From positions 3,706,015 through 3,770,014 of the forward strand of contig JADCRB010000018.1 of assembly GCA_021464245.1 (NCBI GenBank): 64,000 bases of DNA. The letters run 5' to 3'. Each line of letters opens with the position of its first letter. The first letter of the stretch is position 1. This DNA is from Carallia brachiata (taxonomy: Eukaryota; Streptophyta; Magnoliopsida; Malpighiales; Rhizophoraceae). Below, in pieces: positions 49,606 to 63,228 of the stretch. The translations under genes were made by a program, and so were the position numbers. Below the pieces are notes generated by a model that searched no databases, was not told where the DNA came from, and saw only the letters and a program-made list of their open reading frames with translations.

Positions 49606-52600
49606 CTTGGAGCTACCATGTACAATTAGTGATAGCTTTGCAGTGAAGAAATCATTAATATGTGTATGATTTTCTTTGTGATTATGTAAAATAATTTAAA
49701 CTTTAAATATTGTTCTTGTATTGGGACATAGAACTCGACGAGAGGCAAATACGTATGCTCTTAATTGCGTTATGGTCAGGTTGTTTCGGACTCAGATTGT
49801 TTTTGAGTCGGATTATTAAGAAATAACGTTGTGCAGATTTCCTTATATAAGTGATTGGGTGATTATTGAATTTATTAAGATATAATATAATGAGTGGTAA
49901 AATATTTGGATACTTTATAACGGAATAATTTATATTTTATTAAGGCATTTTAACAAGGGAAATTCTAGAGAATATAACTCTATTGAGGTACATGTAACAC
50001 ATATGAGTTATTAGATTGTTAAATTTAGAAAAAAAAAAAAAAACCTATTGGATATCATTATATAAATAAATTGTGTGTCCATTTATACCTTATTAAGAAT
50101 AAGTGACAAAGTGGTGCTTAATAACAAGTATAATATGATTTTTGAAATAATTAATATAATGAAGACACTACCAATTATTGTTTTTCTAAATATTATCCCT
50201 AGTTTGTGGTAAATTTTAATTAAAATTCTTAAATAGTTGTTATAATAAATATATAATTGAAAGTGAATTCCATAATCATTTGTTTCGTACACGATACATT
50301 GAAAAAACCTTTCGAAAATCATTGAATTAGTTAACTAAAGTTTACCTAAAATATTTTTTTAAAAAAAGGTTCGCGAATTTGACTGTGATTTGGTTAAAGT
50401 GATAATATTTAATTACAATTATTCATATACATAATTGATACAATTAGTCAATTAAGATTTAATTAGCCAAACAAAATTCAATTAAAATATAAAAGGCTTG
50501 GTCGTAGATGGCCGATGTGTTGCCCATAGTTTCTTTGCTACCTGAAGCACAATGAAAGTTGGCATGTAGGCTAATGGGTTATAGTTAGATTGGTATTAAT
50601 ATTGTCTTTAGAATTGAACATATTAATCTCAATTGGAAACAATTAACTAAAAAAATTGACCTCTAGGACTCACAATCTCTGCAACATCACAAACCCAATT
50701 GCTGAGCCGATAGCTCATTTAAATGTTGGCCCACAAAAGGCATGACCCAAAAGCTCGAATTCGAATTATTATTGATAGCTAATAGCTAGGCAACTTTGTC
50801 ATATTATTTTGTTCTCTCTCTCTTCAATATTTGGGAGCGTCAAAAACACTATTTTATATGCACTTTAACTTTTTTCCTTTTTTTTTTTTTGGCATTTAGA
50901 GTAAGAGCATCTTAGCAATAAACAATAAAGTAGTGAATTTATTAATCTTGCAGTTTTTCTCACAAGGATCGAACCTTAATTAACCAGGAAATGGAATTCT
51001 CTCTCCCCTTCTTAGACTAATTTTCTCGGCCCCTTTTCCCTATTTTCATGACGAAGAATACTTTGCATCGCAGGGAAATTTAGTTTACCTACCTATGAAA
51101 ATTATACGTTTAATCCCAATGGAAATTATAGTTATAACAGTGTTATAGCTGCCTATGAAAATTATAACAGTGTTATAGAAGTCCTAACCAATAAAAAGAG
51201 TAGTGCTAAGCCAATGCCTGCATTGATTGACTTCAGCAGTACCCACCTTAAGTCGACTAACAGTACTCAATTAAATATATAAATAAGTGCTCTCTGCTCT
51301 TCTAGTAAGCGATTGAAGTTAGAATTTGATTGCTATTAGAGTTAGAAAATAGGTATTCCCCTCTCCACCCAACCTTAATGTGTGATTGGAATTTATACAT
51401 CTGGAGTTCACCTTTACTGAATGATAAATCTATTGATGGGACAGCGATAATTCCAATATAAAGAAAAGTAAATTGACACAGGTTTCGTTTATCTTTTATT
51501 TTAATCGAGTTGCACAAATTTAAAATAAAAAGAGAGAAAGATTGTGATCTCCTATCTTATAAGAGTCAATAATTTTTTACCCGCTCTCTTCAAATTTTTT
51601 CATTATGGGGCAACAACATTCAATTTTGTATAACGGGATCAATCCTCTAGTTCTGTTAATTGCCAGGGTGAAATTGCTGACTATCATGTGCAGAGACATA
51701 GTCGGTGGATCTTTGAGATAACAGTCGGAATAGGATTGGAACGATACCTTGAATGAAAAAGGTTGTGCTTATTTATAGTAGGTTTTTACGGACGGACAGC
51801 TCTAGGGTCATGATGGGAAGTGCCCATGGATATCATCTGGGTTGGAGTTCACAATCTGCAGGTCATGGTACGAGGATCGCTGCGTTGTTTCCAGACTCTG
51901 GCCTCTTGGGCCAAGATTTCGGCTGGGCTTGGGGAACTGTTTTGCGCTCCGCTCATCATCAATCATAAGCTATGGACCAGGGGATTGAATTAGTCCAAAT
52001 GGTACCTCTTTTCTCCAAGGTTCCTATGTAAGGCTGAGGCCACTATCTTGACCAAAAAAAAGAAAAAAAAAAAAGTTAGTCCAAATGGTTTGAAGCCATG
52101 CTTCTAAATGCTAATTTAGAAGGACACAGTTTTACTGCGATGGTTAGAAGATTGTCGTTCAATTCTTAGATTTAGAGTTTAAACTCTGGATTTACTGCTT
52201 ATACCTCCCTTCCCTACAGTTATTCTACAATTCTCAAAAGACTAAAGAAAAAGAAGTTCGAACTCTTGAATTAACTTTTATCATCTTTTTTTTTTAACCG
52301 TTACCCTAGCAGTTTTTAGGACAAAGAAAAAAAGACATTGACCAAAACAAAAGGATAGTTTTTTTTTTTTTTTTCTTTTGACACAGAATCGATACACCTC
52401 AAAGAAGAAGAATATCCCTTTTTTTTTTTTTATCAATCTTTTCTTTTGCAGTCTTAGTAGGTGGGGTCCAAGGGCCGAGGGAGAATAGTAAGAATCGGCA
52501 GAGGTTCCAGCCTTGCCAATGGCAGGAAGCAAACTGCCTCCTGCAATCGGACAAATCTCGATTTTCTGATCAATCTTTTTCGTTTGTGTAATTAGTGTCC

Positions 52601-53390
52601 AACTTCGTGTAAAATGAAGAGTCTAAAGGCAAAAAATTTTTAAGATTTGTTGTTATCAAAAGAAAAAATAGTTTATTACATAACTGTATTTTAAATAATA
52701 TTATAATAATAATACAATTTATATAATAATGTTTAGTAATTTTTTTTAATACAATCATCTACATCTTATATCATTTTAATTCGATGTTACTCTAATATAA
52801 GGAATCTCACGGCAAAGAAAAAAGAACATTTACAGTGCCTCGGTGTGCGCTTAAAATGACCACTACAGCAATGAATGCTAATTTTAGCCAAATGTTGGAA
52901 CTTGGTAGTCTCACATGAACTCTGATACCTGTGGCAGTAGCTGTCAACTGCCATTAAGTGAGAGAAAAAATTATGTGACTGTTTATTGGAAAGTTTTTGT
53001 AACTGTTTAGTTAAAAGAAAATTTTTTTCTCCTTTATATTATTATTATTATAATTTTTATATTATATCATCTAATTTTATCTAACACATCATATTGTACA
53101 ATTAAAAATTGTATATTTTTATTTATTTATTTTATTATTTTTTATAACATATTGTATAATAATAACTATTTAGTGACTTTTTAAAATGACATTCAAGTAT
53201 CCCGACTGAAATAAGGGAATGGTGCTTCTAGCCGAAATTCTAAATCGGGTACTCACATTTCTTGAAAACGAGGCTCTGTCAAGCCAGGTCTTCCACTCTG
53301 AACACCTCCACCAGCGGGACACAATGCTTCCCTATTCGAACAGTGCATTATTTTTTTTGACAGATATTCGAACAGTATGAAAATAATAGA
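49606..53390. other. Intergenic region with possible retroelement debris
   Basis: No intact gene. The patch 51660-52075 is GC-richer and ends in an A-rich tail (ccactatcttgaccaaaaaa), which suggests a short retroelement remnant. Near 52440-52560 there is another GC-richer patch. Neither contains a protein I recognise. Confidence 0.4.
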
Positions 53391-53399
53391 TAGAGAAAT

Positions 53400-53628
53400 G
53401 ATATATATGGACACAGCTCTTCTATCTAACATTGTTTAAAAAATTAAAAATTTTAATTAACAAAAAAAAATCGAACAAAATCAAACTAACTTTTTAGTTA
53501 ATCTAACTGATTTTATAATTTGTTAACTGAACCGAAAAAAACTAAAATTTTTAGTTGAGTTTCAGTTTCTAATATTGAAAAACCGTAATTAATCGAATCA
53601 AACCAAAATGCTATATATACATATAGAT

Positions 53629-53661
<33 letters not shown>

Positions 53662-54010
53662 GTTTTTTTTATAATAGAAAAAAATATTATTAATACAATA
53701 ATTATTAACAAATAAATGTCAATAAAATATTATTATATCTCAAATGATTATTTATTTATTTTTTTTATATATAATGATAGTTATAATTTTTTAAAATATA
53801 CATATCAAAAATATTTTTTTATATTTGGATTATAATTTAAAATTTTTTTATTATTAAATTCAGTTAATTAAAATCAAACCGAAATTTTCAGTTAACTGAA
53901 ATTTCAATTTAGTAACAATTTTTAATTTTGTATAACATAAAATTTCAGTTTATAGACAATTATTAATAGGTCATTTTAGTTAATCGAATTATAAATACCC
54001 TACTTCTAAC
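53400..54010. mobile_element. Possible MITE-like repeat with internal microsatellite
   Basis: Motifs like aaccgaaaaaaactaaaattt and gttaactgaaatttcaattt recur in inverted sense on either side of an AT-rich core. The core holds a (CA)n(TA)n microsatellite at about 53630-53662. This is the style of small non-autonomous plant elements, but ends and target duplication were not fixed. Confidence 0.3.
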
Positions 54011-55130
54011 GTGGTTTTAGACACGAGCATAGAAAAAGGTGTCGTGTGTGTCTGATAGTTAGTGTCCATCAGTTGAACATTTATAGACTATAAATATACA
54101 ACAAATAGTAATAATATTAATGTCGTTTCATCGTGTGTTCTACCTCAAGATAGTTTATATTCAGAAAACGAATGCTTATCAAGAATCAGATGGTAAATCA
54201 ATTGCTAACTTAACTAATTCTCATAGTAACTAATTTTTCGTCCTTTTTTCTCCCTGTCAAATGATTTGATGGGTTAAATTCCTCCTGTTTTTTTTTTTTG
54301 TAAATGTTTTTCTAAACTTTGTCAGGATGTGATTACAAATTATATATGTCTCATATATAATATATAATTTTATTATGTAATTTAATCTTAAATAACACTA
54401 AAGTAATTATAAAATTTCTTTAATAACATTTTATAATTTATTTATTTTTTAATTTTAATTATACCATAACATGTATCACTTTAATATTATTTTATTATAA
54501 TTTAAATAATATTATCTAATATTTCTCCATAATATATTCTCTCATACCAGCTAACAAACTGAAATGTTAAAAACTGTCTATATGCCCCACCATAAAGCTC
54601 AGACTGGCAGGCCAATGTGGCGGAGCACGTGGTTGCAGCAACAATTCTTCTACTTTGCAGACACTCATTTCACCCTGCAAGTGGTTGATAGGACTGCCAC
54701 TTTGGTGGCATTACACAAAACAAAAGAAGAAAAAAACATCCCACAAAAATTTCAGTCACTGGTAGTCTAATTAAACAGGGGGGACCCTACTGTCACATTC
54801 TTGTTTAAATCAAAAATATTTTTTAAAAAAATTATATAAATACATAATAATAAGTATAAAATTAACATTTAAAAATTTAAATTATTAAATTTTAAAAAAT
54901 ATAATAAATTTTAAAAAATAAATAAATTATTAAATTAATTATATATTTTTTTCATATTTATATTTATCACCTTGCATTCTTTTCTCTATAGCTTTGTGGT
55001 TTGTGGAACATGGATCATTCATTATTAATATTCAACTTATATCTTTATGAACCGATGATTTGTATGACTAACGAGCGAGTCATTATTAATACAAATAAAA
55101 AGACTACATACATCTAATTTTTTTTTGACA
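54011..55130. other. Intergenic region, no gene seen
   Basis: Mostly AT-rich. A GC-richer patch at 54560-54780 holds a short open frame on the + strand without recognisable similarity. Confidence 0.4.
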
Positions 55131-55134
55131 GACT

Positions 55135-55370
55135 TTACAAACATGGGAGCTTTGGGCCAGGATGATTCAAGCTATTTTCATCAATTGTCTTGTGCATTGG
55201 AAGAATGATTGGAATTTTCAAATTAACCCCATATATCTCGATCACTGTCGCACTCAGAGATCTTCCACTGTATCCGGGGCGAAAAGATGTCCCATCCTGT
55301 GTCGTTTGCTTGAATGTTGAAACGGGTGTTGTATTTTCTGTTTTTTTTCTCCCCTCTATATCTCTCTCAT
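55135..55370 (-). other. Unrecognised gene-like open frame or exon
   Basis: The minus-strand frame ending at 55135 contains a segment with ordinary protein composition (SFRPGYSGRSLSATVIEIYG, then VNLKIPIILPMHK) in a GC-richer patch. The full open frame reaches back to 55527, but its upstream part looks random, so this may be a single 3' exon or a gene fragment. I do not recognise the family. Confidence 0.3.
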
Positions 55371-55527
55371 GACTATCAGGACAAAGAAAGAACACAACAG
55401 AGAGTATTTGTACTTTATCATATGAATTTATTTGGTGTCCGTTCTGTTTGTTTGGTATGAGACGTCGATTAAGCCTCTGCATCAAGGCTACACTGTGAAT
55501 ATGAATTAAATAGTTAGCATTTGACAT

Positions 55528-56050
55528 ATTAATTTAGTTTGCGGCATTAGATTTTCATGTTGTCTTATAATGGTGTCAATTTACTTGTTTTTATCCCGCG
55601 TTAAGACAAACTGTGTCCGAAATTCTTTTTGTATTTAAAATTAGAAAAAGTTAAGTGCACTGAACTTATATACGTGGAATAAAAAATTATTTTTTGTTGC
55701 TTTTTTTTAAAAGAAACCGTTTTTTAGCGCATCTCATGGGTTTTTTTTATTTTAGATTTTAAAATAATATTTATTTAAATTTACGTTTTAATTTTATCAA
55801 AAAGAAAAAAAATAAAATATTCGCCCGATATATTCTTAGTACGTTTTATATGTATATGCAGTCAGACCTAAATGAGGGTTAGTCTTGAGGTGTCAAATCA
55901 ACAAAAATCTTATGAAAAAAAACAAAAACAGACAAAATTAATATAGTACCAAAAAAAATATTAATATTATTTCCTAACCAACAGACGAAATTAATATAGC
56001 ACCAAAAAAATATTAATATTATTTCCTAACCAACTTTAACGCTATTGTGA
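55528..56050. other. Spacer downstream of GA3ox
   Basis: AT-rich. A roughly 50-base segment built on 'aaaattaatatagcaccaaaaaaata' is directly duplicated at about 55935-56036. It is likely the 3' UTR and spacer of the minus-strand GA3ox gene. Confidence 0.5.
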
Positions 56051-57706
56051 TCAAATTACATCAACTAACCCGTTTAGAGGAGCGCACAACCTAACCCAGG
56101 ATAGTGCTTTGTTAAAGTGTTTAGCTTTAGTGCCAAGGTACTCATTCCAAGTAACGGGCCGGTAGAGAGGGGGCTGACTTGGGCCAACTAGTTTTGCAAG
56201 TGGTGATATTTGGACACTAGACGGTGGCCCATAAAGATAAGCGATGGACAGTCGGTGTTTGGTCCGGTTAACCACAGCCCGGTGGAGCACACTCGGGTAC
56301 AAACCATTTGACAAGATATGGAGCAAATCCCCTACGTTTATAACAAGCCCGCCCTGGATGGGCGGGACAGTGACCCATCCGGTCCCCTCTCTCTGGACCT
56401 GCAACCCACTGGTACTGTTTTGATAAAGGATGGTGAGGAGTGTTGAGTCTGTGTGGGCGGCTAAACCCATGGCCCGATCTGGGTCCGGGCAAGCTGGGTA
56501 GTGGTTCAACTGTAAGGCCGAGCAACCCTCTTTGGATTCACTTCTTGGGCTAGCCCATTTAACATCTTCTTTAGTTACACCCAATGAGCCCAGCATTAGC
56601 CACATCAATCTTCCCGCTAGATTTTCCATCTCTTTGTCATATTCTCCAATAATATCACTGAGATAACCAAAAGACAAAAAAAAAAAAAAAAGATAAAAAA
56701 AAACAACAACTACAATTCAGCAACAAAACAAAGAAACACATAAAACGATTACAGCAAACAGTAAATGCACTATTATGTTATCAACATGGACATAAAACAA
56801 AGGAAACAGATAAGAAGTGGATCACTGTTTCCTGATACTATCAATCATAATCTTCTCTATGTGGGTCCATTTATAGATTTCATTGTTATCTGCGCTAACG
56901 GCATTAAAGAAAAGCAAATGGGTTTTTAGAAATGTTATTTGCCATAGTTTTTTTTTTTTTTTTTAGTTTCATTGTACTCAAATAGTAAATTAGTCACGTA
57001 ATTTATTTAATAATATTTAATAATTTTTTTTATTTTAATTATTTAACTGTTTATATTATTTTATTATTATTTAAATATTACTTTCTAATATATATATATA
57101 TATATTTTTTGATAATTTGATCACAAGCGAGACAACATCGATGAAGTGATAGCAAAACAATCAAATGTTTCAAAGAAATAATATTGAAGAGTTTGTACAC
57201 GTGCATGAGCATATTGAAAAGTACCAGAATTTGGTATAATCATGAGGCCAAAGTTGGCGAAAATGCTCAAGTGGTGATCCCACTATTGTGAACCCCTCAG
57301 ACCACATGAGCTTTGGGAAAAATGTGGAAATTCTGGCCAGCCCATAGCCGGAAATTCCGTCCGGCGATCGTGCTGCCTTGAGCTTTTGTTGGATGGGTAA
57401 AGAGAAAAGACTTCTACAAGCACCCTCCGCATTGTCAATCAGGCTAGTAGGGATGCCATGGTTTATGACTTGGAACACTCCCCAAGTCTTGCATGCAAAG
57501 CCTATGTTTTGAAGGGCATTGGGGTCTAAAAGATCGATGACCGGCACGGATTCCGAGACAAACGGGCCACCGCTGGACGGCCAGTCCTCGTCTAGCTGAG
57601 TCCATCTGTAGGAGTCAGGCAGCTCTTGAAAAGAGGTAAAGTCAAGGTGTTTGTGGTGGAGATGGACAGGATGGGCTCTAAAAGCTTCAGCCAATCTTGA
57701 AGGCAT
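56051..57706 (-). CDS. GA3ox: Gibberellin 3-beta-dioxygenase (GA3ox)
   Basis: Two exons, 57706-57225 (482 bases) and 56657-56051 (607 bases), with a 567-base GT-AG intron joining TG|T in the KFCDIIGEY motif, where GA3ox genes are normally split. The product is 362 residues, the usual length. The N-terminus MPSRLAEAFRAHPVHLHHKH and WTQLDEDWP are typical of GA3ox. Iron ligands are His229 and Asp231 (AAHTDS) and His286 (VLHRAVV). The cofactor pair is Arg296 and Ser298 (HRLS). The enzyme hydroxylates GA9 to GA4 and GA20 to GA1, the last step to bioactive gibberellin, in cytosol. No lesion is visible. A close 2OG oxidase of other specificity is possible but less likely. Confidence 0.88.
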
Positions 57707-57783
57707 AGTGAAAGCTGGAAAAAAAGAATGATATAGTTATTAAGATGGAGTGAATATTCAGTATTTGTCACAGAGAAAGTTTG

Positions 57784-57795
57784 TATATATATAAT
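57784..57795 (-). promoter_or_regulatory. TATA box candidate of GA3ox
   Basis: A TATATATATAA-like run lies about 80 bases upstream of the GA3ox start codon. Read on the minus strand it is ttattatatata, at the expected spacing. Confidence 0.4.
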
Positions 57796-58000
57796 AATTG
57801 TGTAAGGTAAAAGGGCAAATAGAAACGGTGTTTAGGACAAAAAGGGCGTCTTGAATTGCAGAAGCCAGGGCATTAGAAACAGCTTTGGGCAATTATGGTT
57901 GTGTAGTGGGTGTACTTGCAATGAAGGAAACATAGGATGGTACGGGGGGCTTTATGGAGTATATATACACAAAGGTCATGGGGTCTCTCTATCTAGCGCA

Positions 58001-58443
58001 AGTTTTCAAAATCGGATTAGATCGATTGGTCTGACCGATTTAATTAGTAATTGATCAAGTTTTTAATTTGGTTTATGGTCAATTTTGAAATAGTTTGTGA
58101 ACTCGTCAAATCTGATCTAAGACAATAAAACTAACTAAAACCAGTAAAAAATTAGACTAACTAAATCAGACCAACAAAATTAGAAATTAAAATTTAGACC
58201 CAAGCTTTATTTCATTTATAATTTTAGCCCTAAAATTAATTAAAATATTTGATTTAGTTCTAAATGTTAACAAAACTTTCAATTTAATCCTTACAACTAA
58301 AAATTTAATATCCAATTATCATCTTTTTATAAATATATATTTATTATTAAACACTAGTTCTACCAGTTGAATTACCAGTTAAACCAGTTGAATCTTAAAG
58401 TATTAATTTTTCTAATTTGACTATCGGTCTGACTCTAACAACC
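58001..58443 (-). mobile_element. MITE-like element, copy 2, upstream of GA3ox
   Basis: In the minus direction it begins gttgttagagtcagaccgat, matching the start of the copy at 35529, and ends near cggtcagaccaatcgatcta as that copy does. It is non-coding and AT-rich inside. It lies about 0.3 kb upstream of the GA3ox start codon, so it may be within the promoter. Confidence 0.55.
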
Positions 58444-61400
58444 TTGATTTAGCACTTTTCATGCGTGTTTTTTTTGTGCGCATGCGCGTTTGTGTGTAGG
58501 TATATACGCTAATGCATTCTTTGTGCCTACTATGTGTCCTAATAATTGTGCACTTTTTGTTGTCTTGCTCAAAAACCAAACTTGGGACTTTACTTAGCTC
58601 TTATAGAGTGAAAGCGTCTCCTCATTACCCCATATAAGAAATTTAATCTTAATTCAAAGTAAGGTTTTGGTATTTGTGGCATTTTGGTAATTGAATATTG
58701 GGTGTGTATTCATTTTCCTTGTTCAAAAAAGAATCAAGAGATTGAGATTGACCATCTAATCAATCTCTAGATTCAAGTAATCATAGGATCCCTGTGCAAA
58801 GTTTTCGCCTAGACAGCTAATTAGTCTCACATTAAGTTTTTATATGACTCCCCATACAGTTGTCTTTTCTATTAGTAAGTACAAGATTAAAATTGAACTT
58901 AGTATTTCTCAATTTTAATCATCAGGCTATTGTGTCCCGTCCACTTTTATTAAATCAAATTTCAACAATGACGAGCTTGTATTTCTAATAAGCATCTCGT
59001 TCTTTTGATGTATCTGAAATTTAGTTAGCTTAAAAAGGAATACATTTTTCATATTTTCATGTGAGTGCAACTAAATTTCTACATCTAATATATGAAAAAA
59101 AAAAGATTGTGTAGGGCAGAGACAGAGAGAGAGAGAGACTAAATTGACTTTTTTTTTTTTTTTTTTGTTTTAAAGGAGTGGTAACAGCCACATGAGAAGT
59201 AAGTGAAGAGTAGATAGGAGTCTGACACTTATTTACTATATTGAAGCACACACCTCATTCTCACTAAGGTGAAAGTTCCGCCCCTTGTTTAAATGGGAAT
59301 TAAAAGGACAATTTCTGTCTTTACCGAGGCCTTTGTAACTTAGAATGACAATAGCGCATAAGAACTTAAGAGCAGGAGGAGAAATTTTTGTTGGAAAGCT
59401 TTGTAGATACTATACATGTGATGTGGGCTACAAAGAAAATGATGCAGAAAAACAAAGGAAGGATGACTGCATCATTTAATCACTACATTAATTGCAATCA
59501 AGGTGAGAATCTTTCAACAATAATAACTCAGTCATGTATAGAAGAAGCTCTATGAAAGTTGAAAGGGCAATTTTGATCAAGTGAAAATTAAGTACAATAT
59601 AACAAAAAAAAGATCAAATATTATATTGGATGCACATAAAGGGCAGTATCTAGAGATGACATACAAAATGATGATGATGATGATAATGATAATGACAGAG
59701 GTGGAGACAACAGAGGTGAAACTCAAGTGTTGGAGGGAGAGGTGTGGTTTTAATTTACATAATGTTTTGAGTGGTGTTGGGGGAAGTGTTGATGCAAGGA
59801 GACAAGAAGTGAAAGGGAGGGGATGAGTGTTTGAGTGTTCTTTAGCATTGGACAAGGGAAAGAACAAAATTGAAAAGGACCATCTTGTCCTCTACAAACA
59901 ATATATATACTGAAGAAAGGAAAGGCATCTAAACCTCTCAAATAAAAACAACAAAAATTACAAAATAAAAATAGGAAAGGGAAACCTCCCATGAAAGGTA
60001 AAGAAGGTACTCACTTCTCTCCATGTGCCTTTGTCTTGTCTTCAAGTAGAAAAACATCCATATCAACAAAACCGCTCCATCTTCAGCCTGATCTATCTTC
60101 TTCACTACAGGACAATTGCCCACCTTCATTGCCCTCCCTGACCAAATTGGCCCTTCCACTTTGTTTTTCGAAATTGGTGATGGGTTACCTCTAATCTGTG
60201 GTGGGTGCTAACTGCACCCACTTAGCAACTTGTTGGGTTTCTCTCATATATCAAATCAAAAAGGAAAAAAAAGGAAAAAAGATTGAAAATTGACTTAATC
60301 ACAAAATAATTATGCAAATCCTGTCCTTTTAAATTAAATGGTGCTTATTATTTTACTTACTTTTTTTTTTTCTGAATACAATTTATTAATGATCTTACAT
60401 TATATAAACTTATTTTTTATTTCATTTTAAGTAAACGTCACTTATTATATAATATAAGATCATAAGTAAATATAAGATCATGAGTAAATTATATTTATAA
60501 AAGAATAGGTCAAATTAAAAATTACCTAAATTAATTCAAATTTTATCATCAATCTACAAAGAGGTGATTGAAATTATTATAAATAATAACATCTTTTAGG
60601 GCATATGGAAGGGCATATTTGTCCCTTTAGAACTAAATAGAAGTGGGATGAGGGCTCCTATGCTTTTCACTTTGGGCATACATTTGGTTATTTCCATGAA
60701 AAGAGCAAAGATCCATTTGGTACTATGTGGTTAGATCTTTGTTGTTTTGTCCTACTTGACCTAAGTGGGCTCCTAAAACCATTAACACTTTGTTGATATC
60801 TTAGAGCATCTTCTTAGCTAGGGATCTTTCCGGGGTTTCTATGGCTCAAAAACCCTTTACATTTTATGCTTTTTTATCCACAGACAAAGGAGTAAACGAA
60901 AGCCACAATTTTTTTTCTTTTTGATTCCTCCTTCTCTTTTTCTATGTTGTATCTTTGATAGCACAACATAATACAAACAAACGGTTTTTTGATTTATTGC
61001 TTGCTTGAACATGCAATGGCCATGATTAAATGGACATGATCCAGTGAGAGAGCGCTGGCATGCAACCATTTTTCAGTCCCCTCTGCATGAATAAATATGC
61101 ACTTCACGTGGCACAAATGGGTTGGTCAGGTCATATCATGATTTGGTTTTTTTGCATGGTTGAAATTTTACAATAAAATTTTGCACTGAAAAACAAAATC
61201 TGCACTAAGAATCCATTGATAATATTTAGACTGATTGGAATTTCTTAAATGCATTCTATGATAAGTGAAAGTCGTGGTACTAACTAGCAATTCTTGCCTG
61301 AAAAAGTTTCTTTGTCAAAAATAATACACAAAAAACTTTAATGATGTGTTTCGACTGTAAGAAATTATTGAGAAAGAAAGTTATGAAAAAAAAATTATTT

Positions 61401-62250
61401 ATGTAAATGAAAAGTATGTGGAAAAAAATAATGAAAAAAAATATATGATAATGATAAGTTTTTTTTTTTTTTCCTCATTCCTTTCTTTCCTATGATTTCT
61501 TAGGAAATCAAACACAGCACAAAGAACAAACCCAAAAAAAAAAAAAAAAAGGAAAAGCTCTGAATGAGAATATTCCTTTCTTTTTTTATTTGTCCATAAT
61601 TTAATTAAACCTTTAACTTAAATGCTTTTCCTTGAAAATGGCAGATTCGCATCCAAATTGGAAGTGCCCCATCTAGTATAATTTGTCTACTTAGAATTTA
61701 TCATGATTCTTATGGAAACTTCTGGTAATATATTGAGGTAATAATAATTAAGTTTTCGGTTTGGACCATATATTATGTGTATTTTTTCAATCACAAGCAA
61801 CTCTGCTGATTTTATCTTAATAATCAATGGATGCTGACCTTTTCGTACTCCTTTTTCTGTCTTATTGACTAATATTTGAATTATGAAGTGAGGCTGCAAG
61901 AAAGTAACTCCTAGTATACTTTTCTAGATTCAAAGCTGGAGTGTAAATTTAGTATGATTTGCATAAATTGGCATTATGAAATTTTGTTCGTCCATCTTGC
62001 AGCAGCATGAACAATTATTACTTTCTTGTGTTTAGGAACTCTGAGTTTAAATTCATTGATTTTAACAAGAAATCTTTTAATTCGAAAATTTAAACTTTTA
62101 AATTAAATAATTTCTTAATATAATATTAAAATTTTATGAATAGAAGTCCATGATATCAATGTAACGGGCATAAATTTTAATTCTGCAATAGTTAAATTCG
62201 AAAATGCAAATTACAAATTACAAATTAAAAAATATTGAAATAAAATAAAA
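58444..62250. other. Intergenic region, no confident gene
   Basis: AT-rich with a (GATGAT/GATAAT)n patch at 59667-59695. Around 59600-60200 the sequence is GC-richer. A minus-strand frame (60159-59938) includes VEGPIWSGRAMKVGN and VLLIWMFFYLKTRQRHMERS, which is protein-like but not recognised. No reliable gene model can be made from sequence alone. Confidence 0.4.
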
Positions 62251-62985
62251 TTTACGTGGAGTCAATTTTCGTGGATTCTTCGATTAATGTTCTTTCGGAA
62301 CTCCGTCAAAACCTATACGAGCTTGATCTTGACAGCAGTAAATTTCCACAATTTTATATTAAACTGGATGAGTTTTGTTGAGAACCGAGACTAGATTTTA
62401 GACAGATGCCTGGACTACGGTGACGACCATAAAGACTTAGTCTGGCTCGAACTAGCTTGGTATCACCGAAGACCGTAGGGGTTTATTTCCGGATGAGTTG
62501 ACTGGACTTTCCTGAGGACTATTAGAAACTTAATTTCAGACAAAGGTAAAATATTTTAATATTTTAGATTTTTACTCTCACAGATCCCAATCTGAAGCAA
62601 CCAGAGGGTATAAACCTAAAATATACTTGAAAATGGGTATGATAAATATTTTGGAATTTGTATCTAAGATATCTCCCTCAATGGAGTTTGAGGAGTATAT
62701 GTCCAGTATACGGAAGCGTAAGGGATACAGAAAAGTTTTTAAGGATTTTTGTAAGAGTTTCGGAATGAATGAATTTACACTATTTTTCTCTTCTTCCCCA
62801 GGGATTTTTGCTCTGAAACAATGGGGGGATGATTTTATTTTTTGGGAAAGGCTTTTGTAGTGATTTTGTGAAAAATATTTTGCAATCTTTTTGCTATTGG
62901 ATTCCCGGGGACTTCTTGTTGTTCGCTGCTTCAAACATTGCCTGTTTATAGGCTCTCAAAGGAACAAACAAACAAATGATCTGCC
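62251..62985. mobile_element. Possible LTR-retroelement edge
   Basis: Base composition and phrases such as ttacgtggagtcaattttcg and a TATA-like tataaacc at 62610 resemble plant retroelement LTR or leader DNA. The repeat-rich sequence continues to the window end. There is no coding domain within view, so the call is tentative. Confidence 0.25.
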
Positions 62986-62989
62986 TAAC

Positions 62990-63145
62990 TTGTTTGACAA
63001 AATGAGATGACCTTCTAGATACTTACACATTTTCAAATGGGGTAGCCTTCTACGTTTTTGCACATTTTCAAATGGGGTGGCCTTCTAGATGTTTGCAAAT
63101 TTTGAAATATGGTGGCCTTTTAGATTTTTTTCCGTTTACAAATGC
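62990..63145. repeat. Minisatellite, about four imperfect units
   Basis: Units of roughly 45 bases share the core 'ggccttctagat.tttgcacattttcaaatgggg', written here as a pattern of matches. Copies begin near 63009, 63045, 63079 and 63112, and the last is the most diverged. It is directly followed by the 362-bp tandem duplication region. Confidence 0.6.
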
Positions 63146-63228
63146 CCCCACTTCAAGGGTCGGTGAGGAAGAAACCTGGGACGTGATTCAAACCGAGTCT
63201 TGAAGTCCATTTTAAAGCTTGAGACATC

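Noticed and set aside
51753..51968. A 71-codon plus-strand frame with Gly/Ser/His-rich text
   Set aside because: It has no family similarity and sits in a patch that looks like retroelement debris with an A-rich end.
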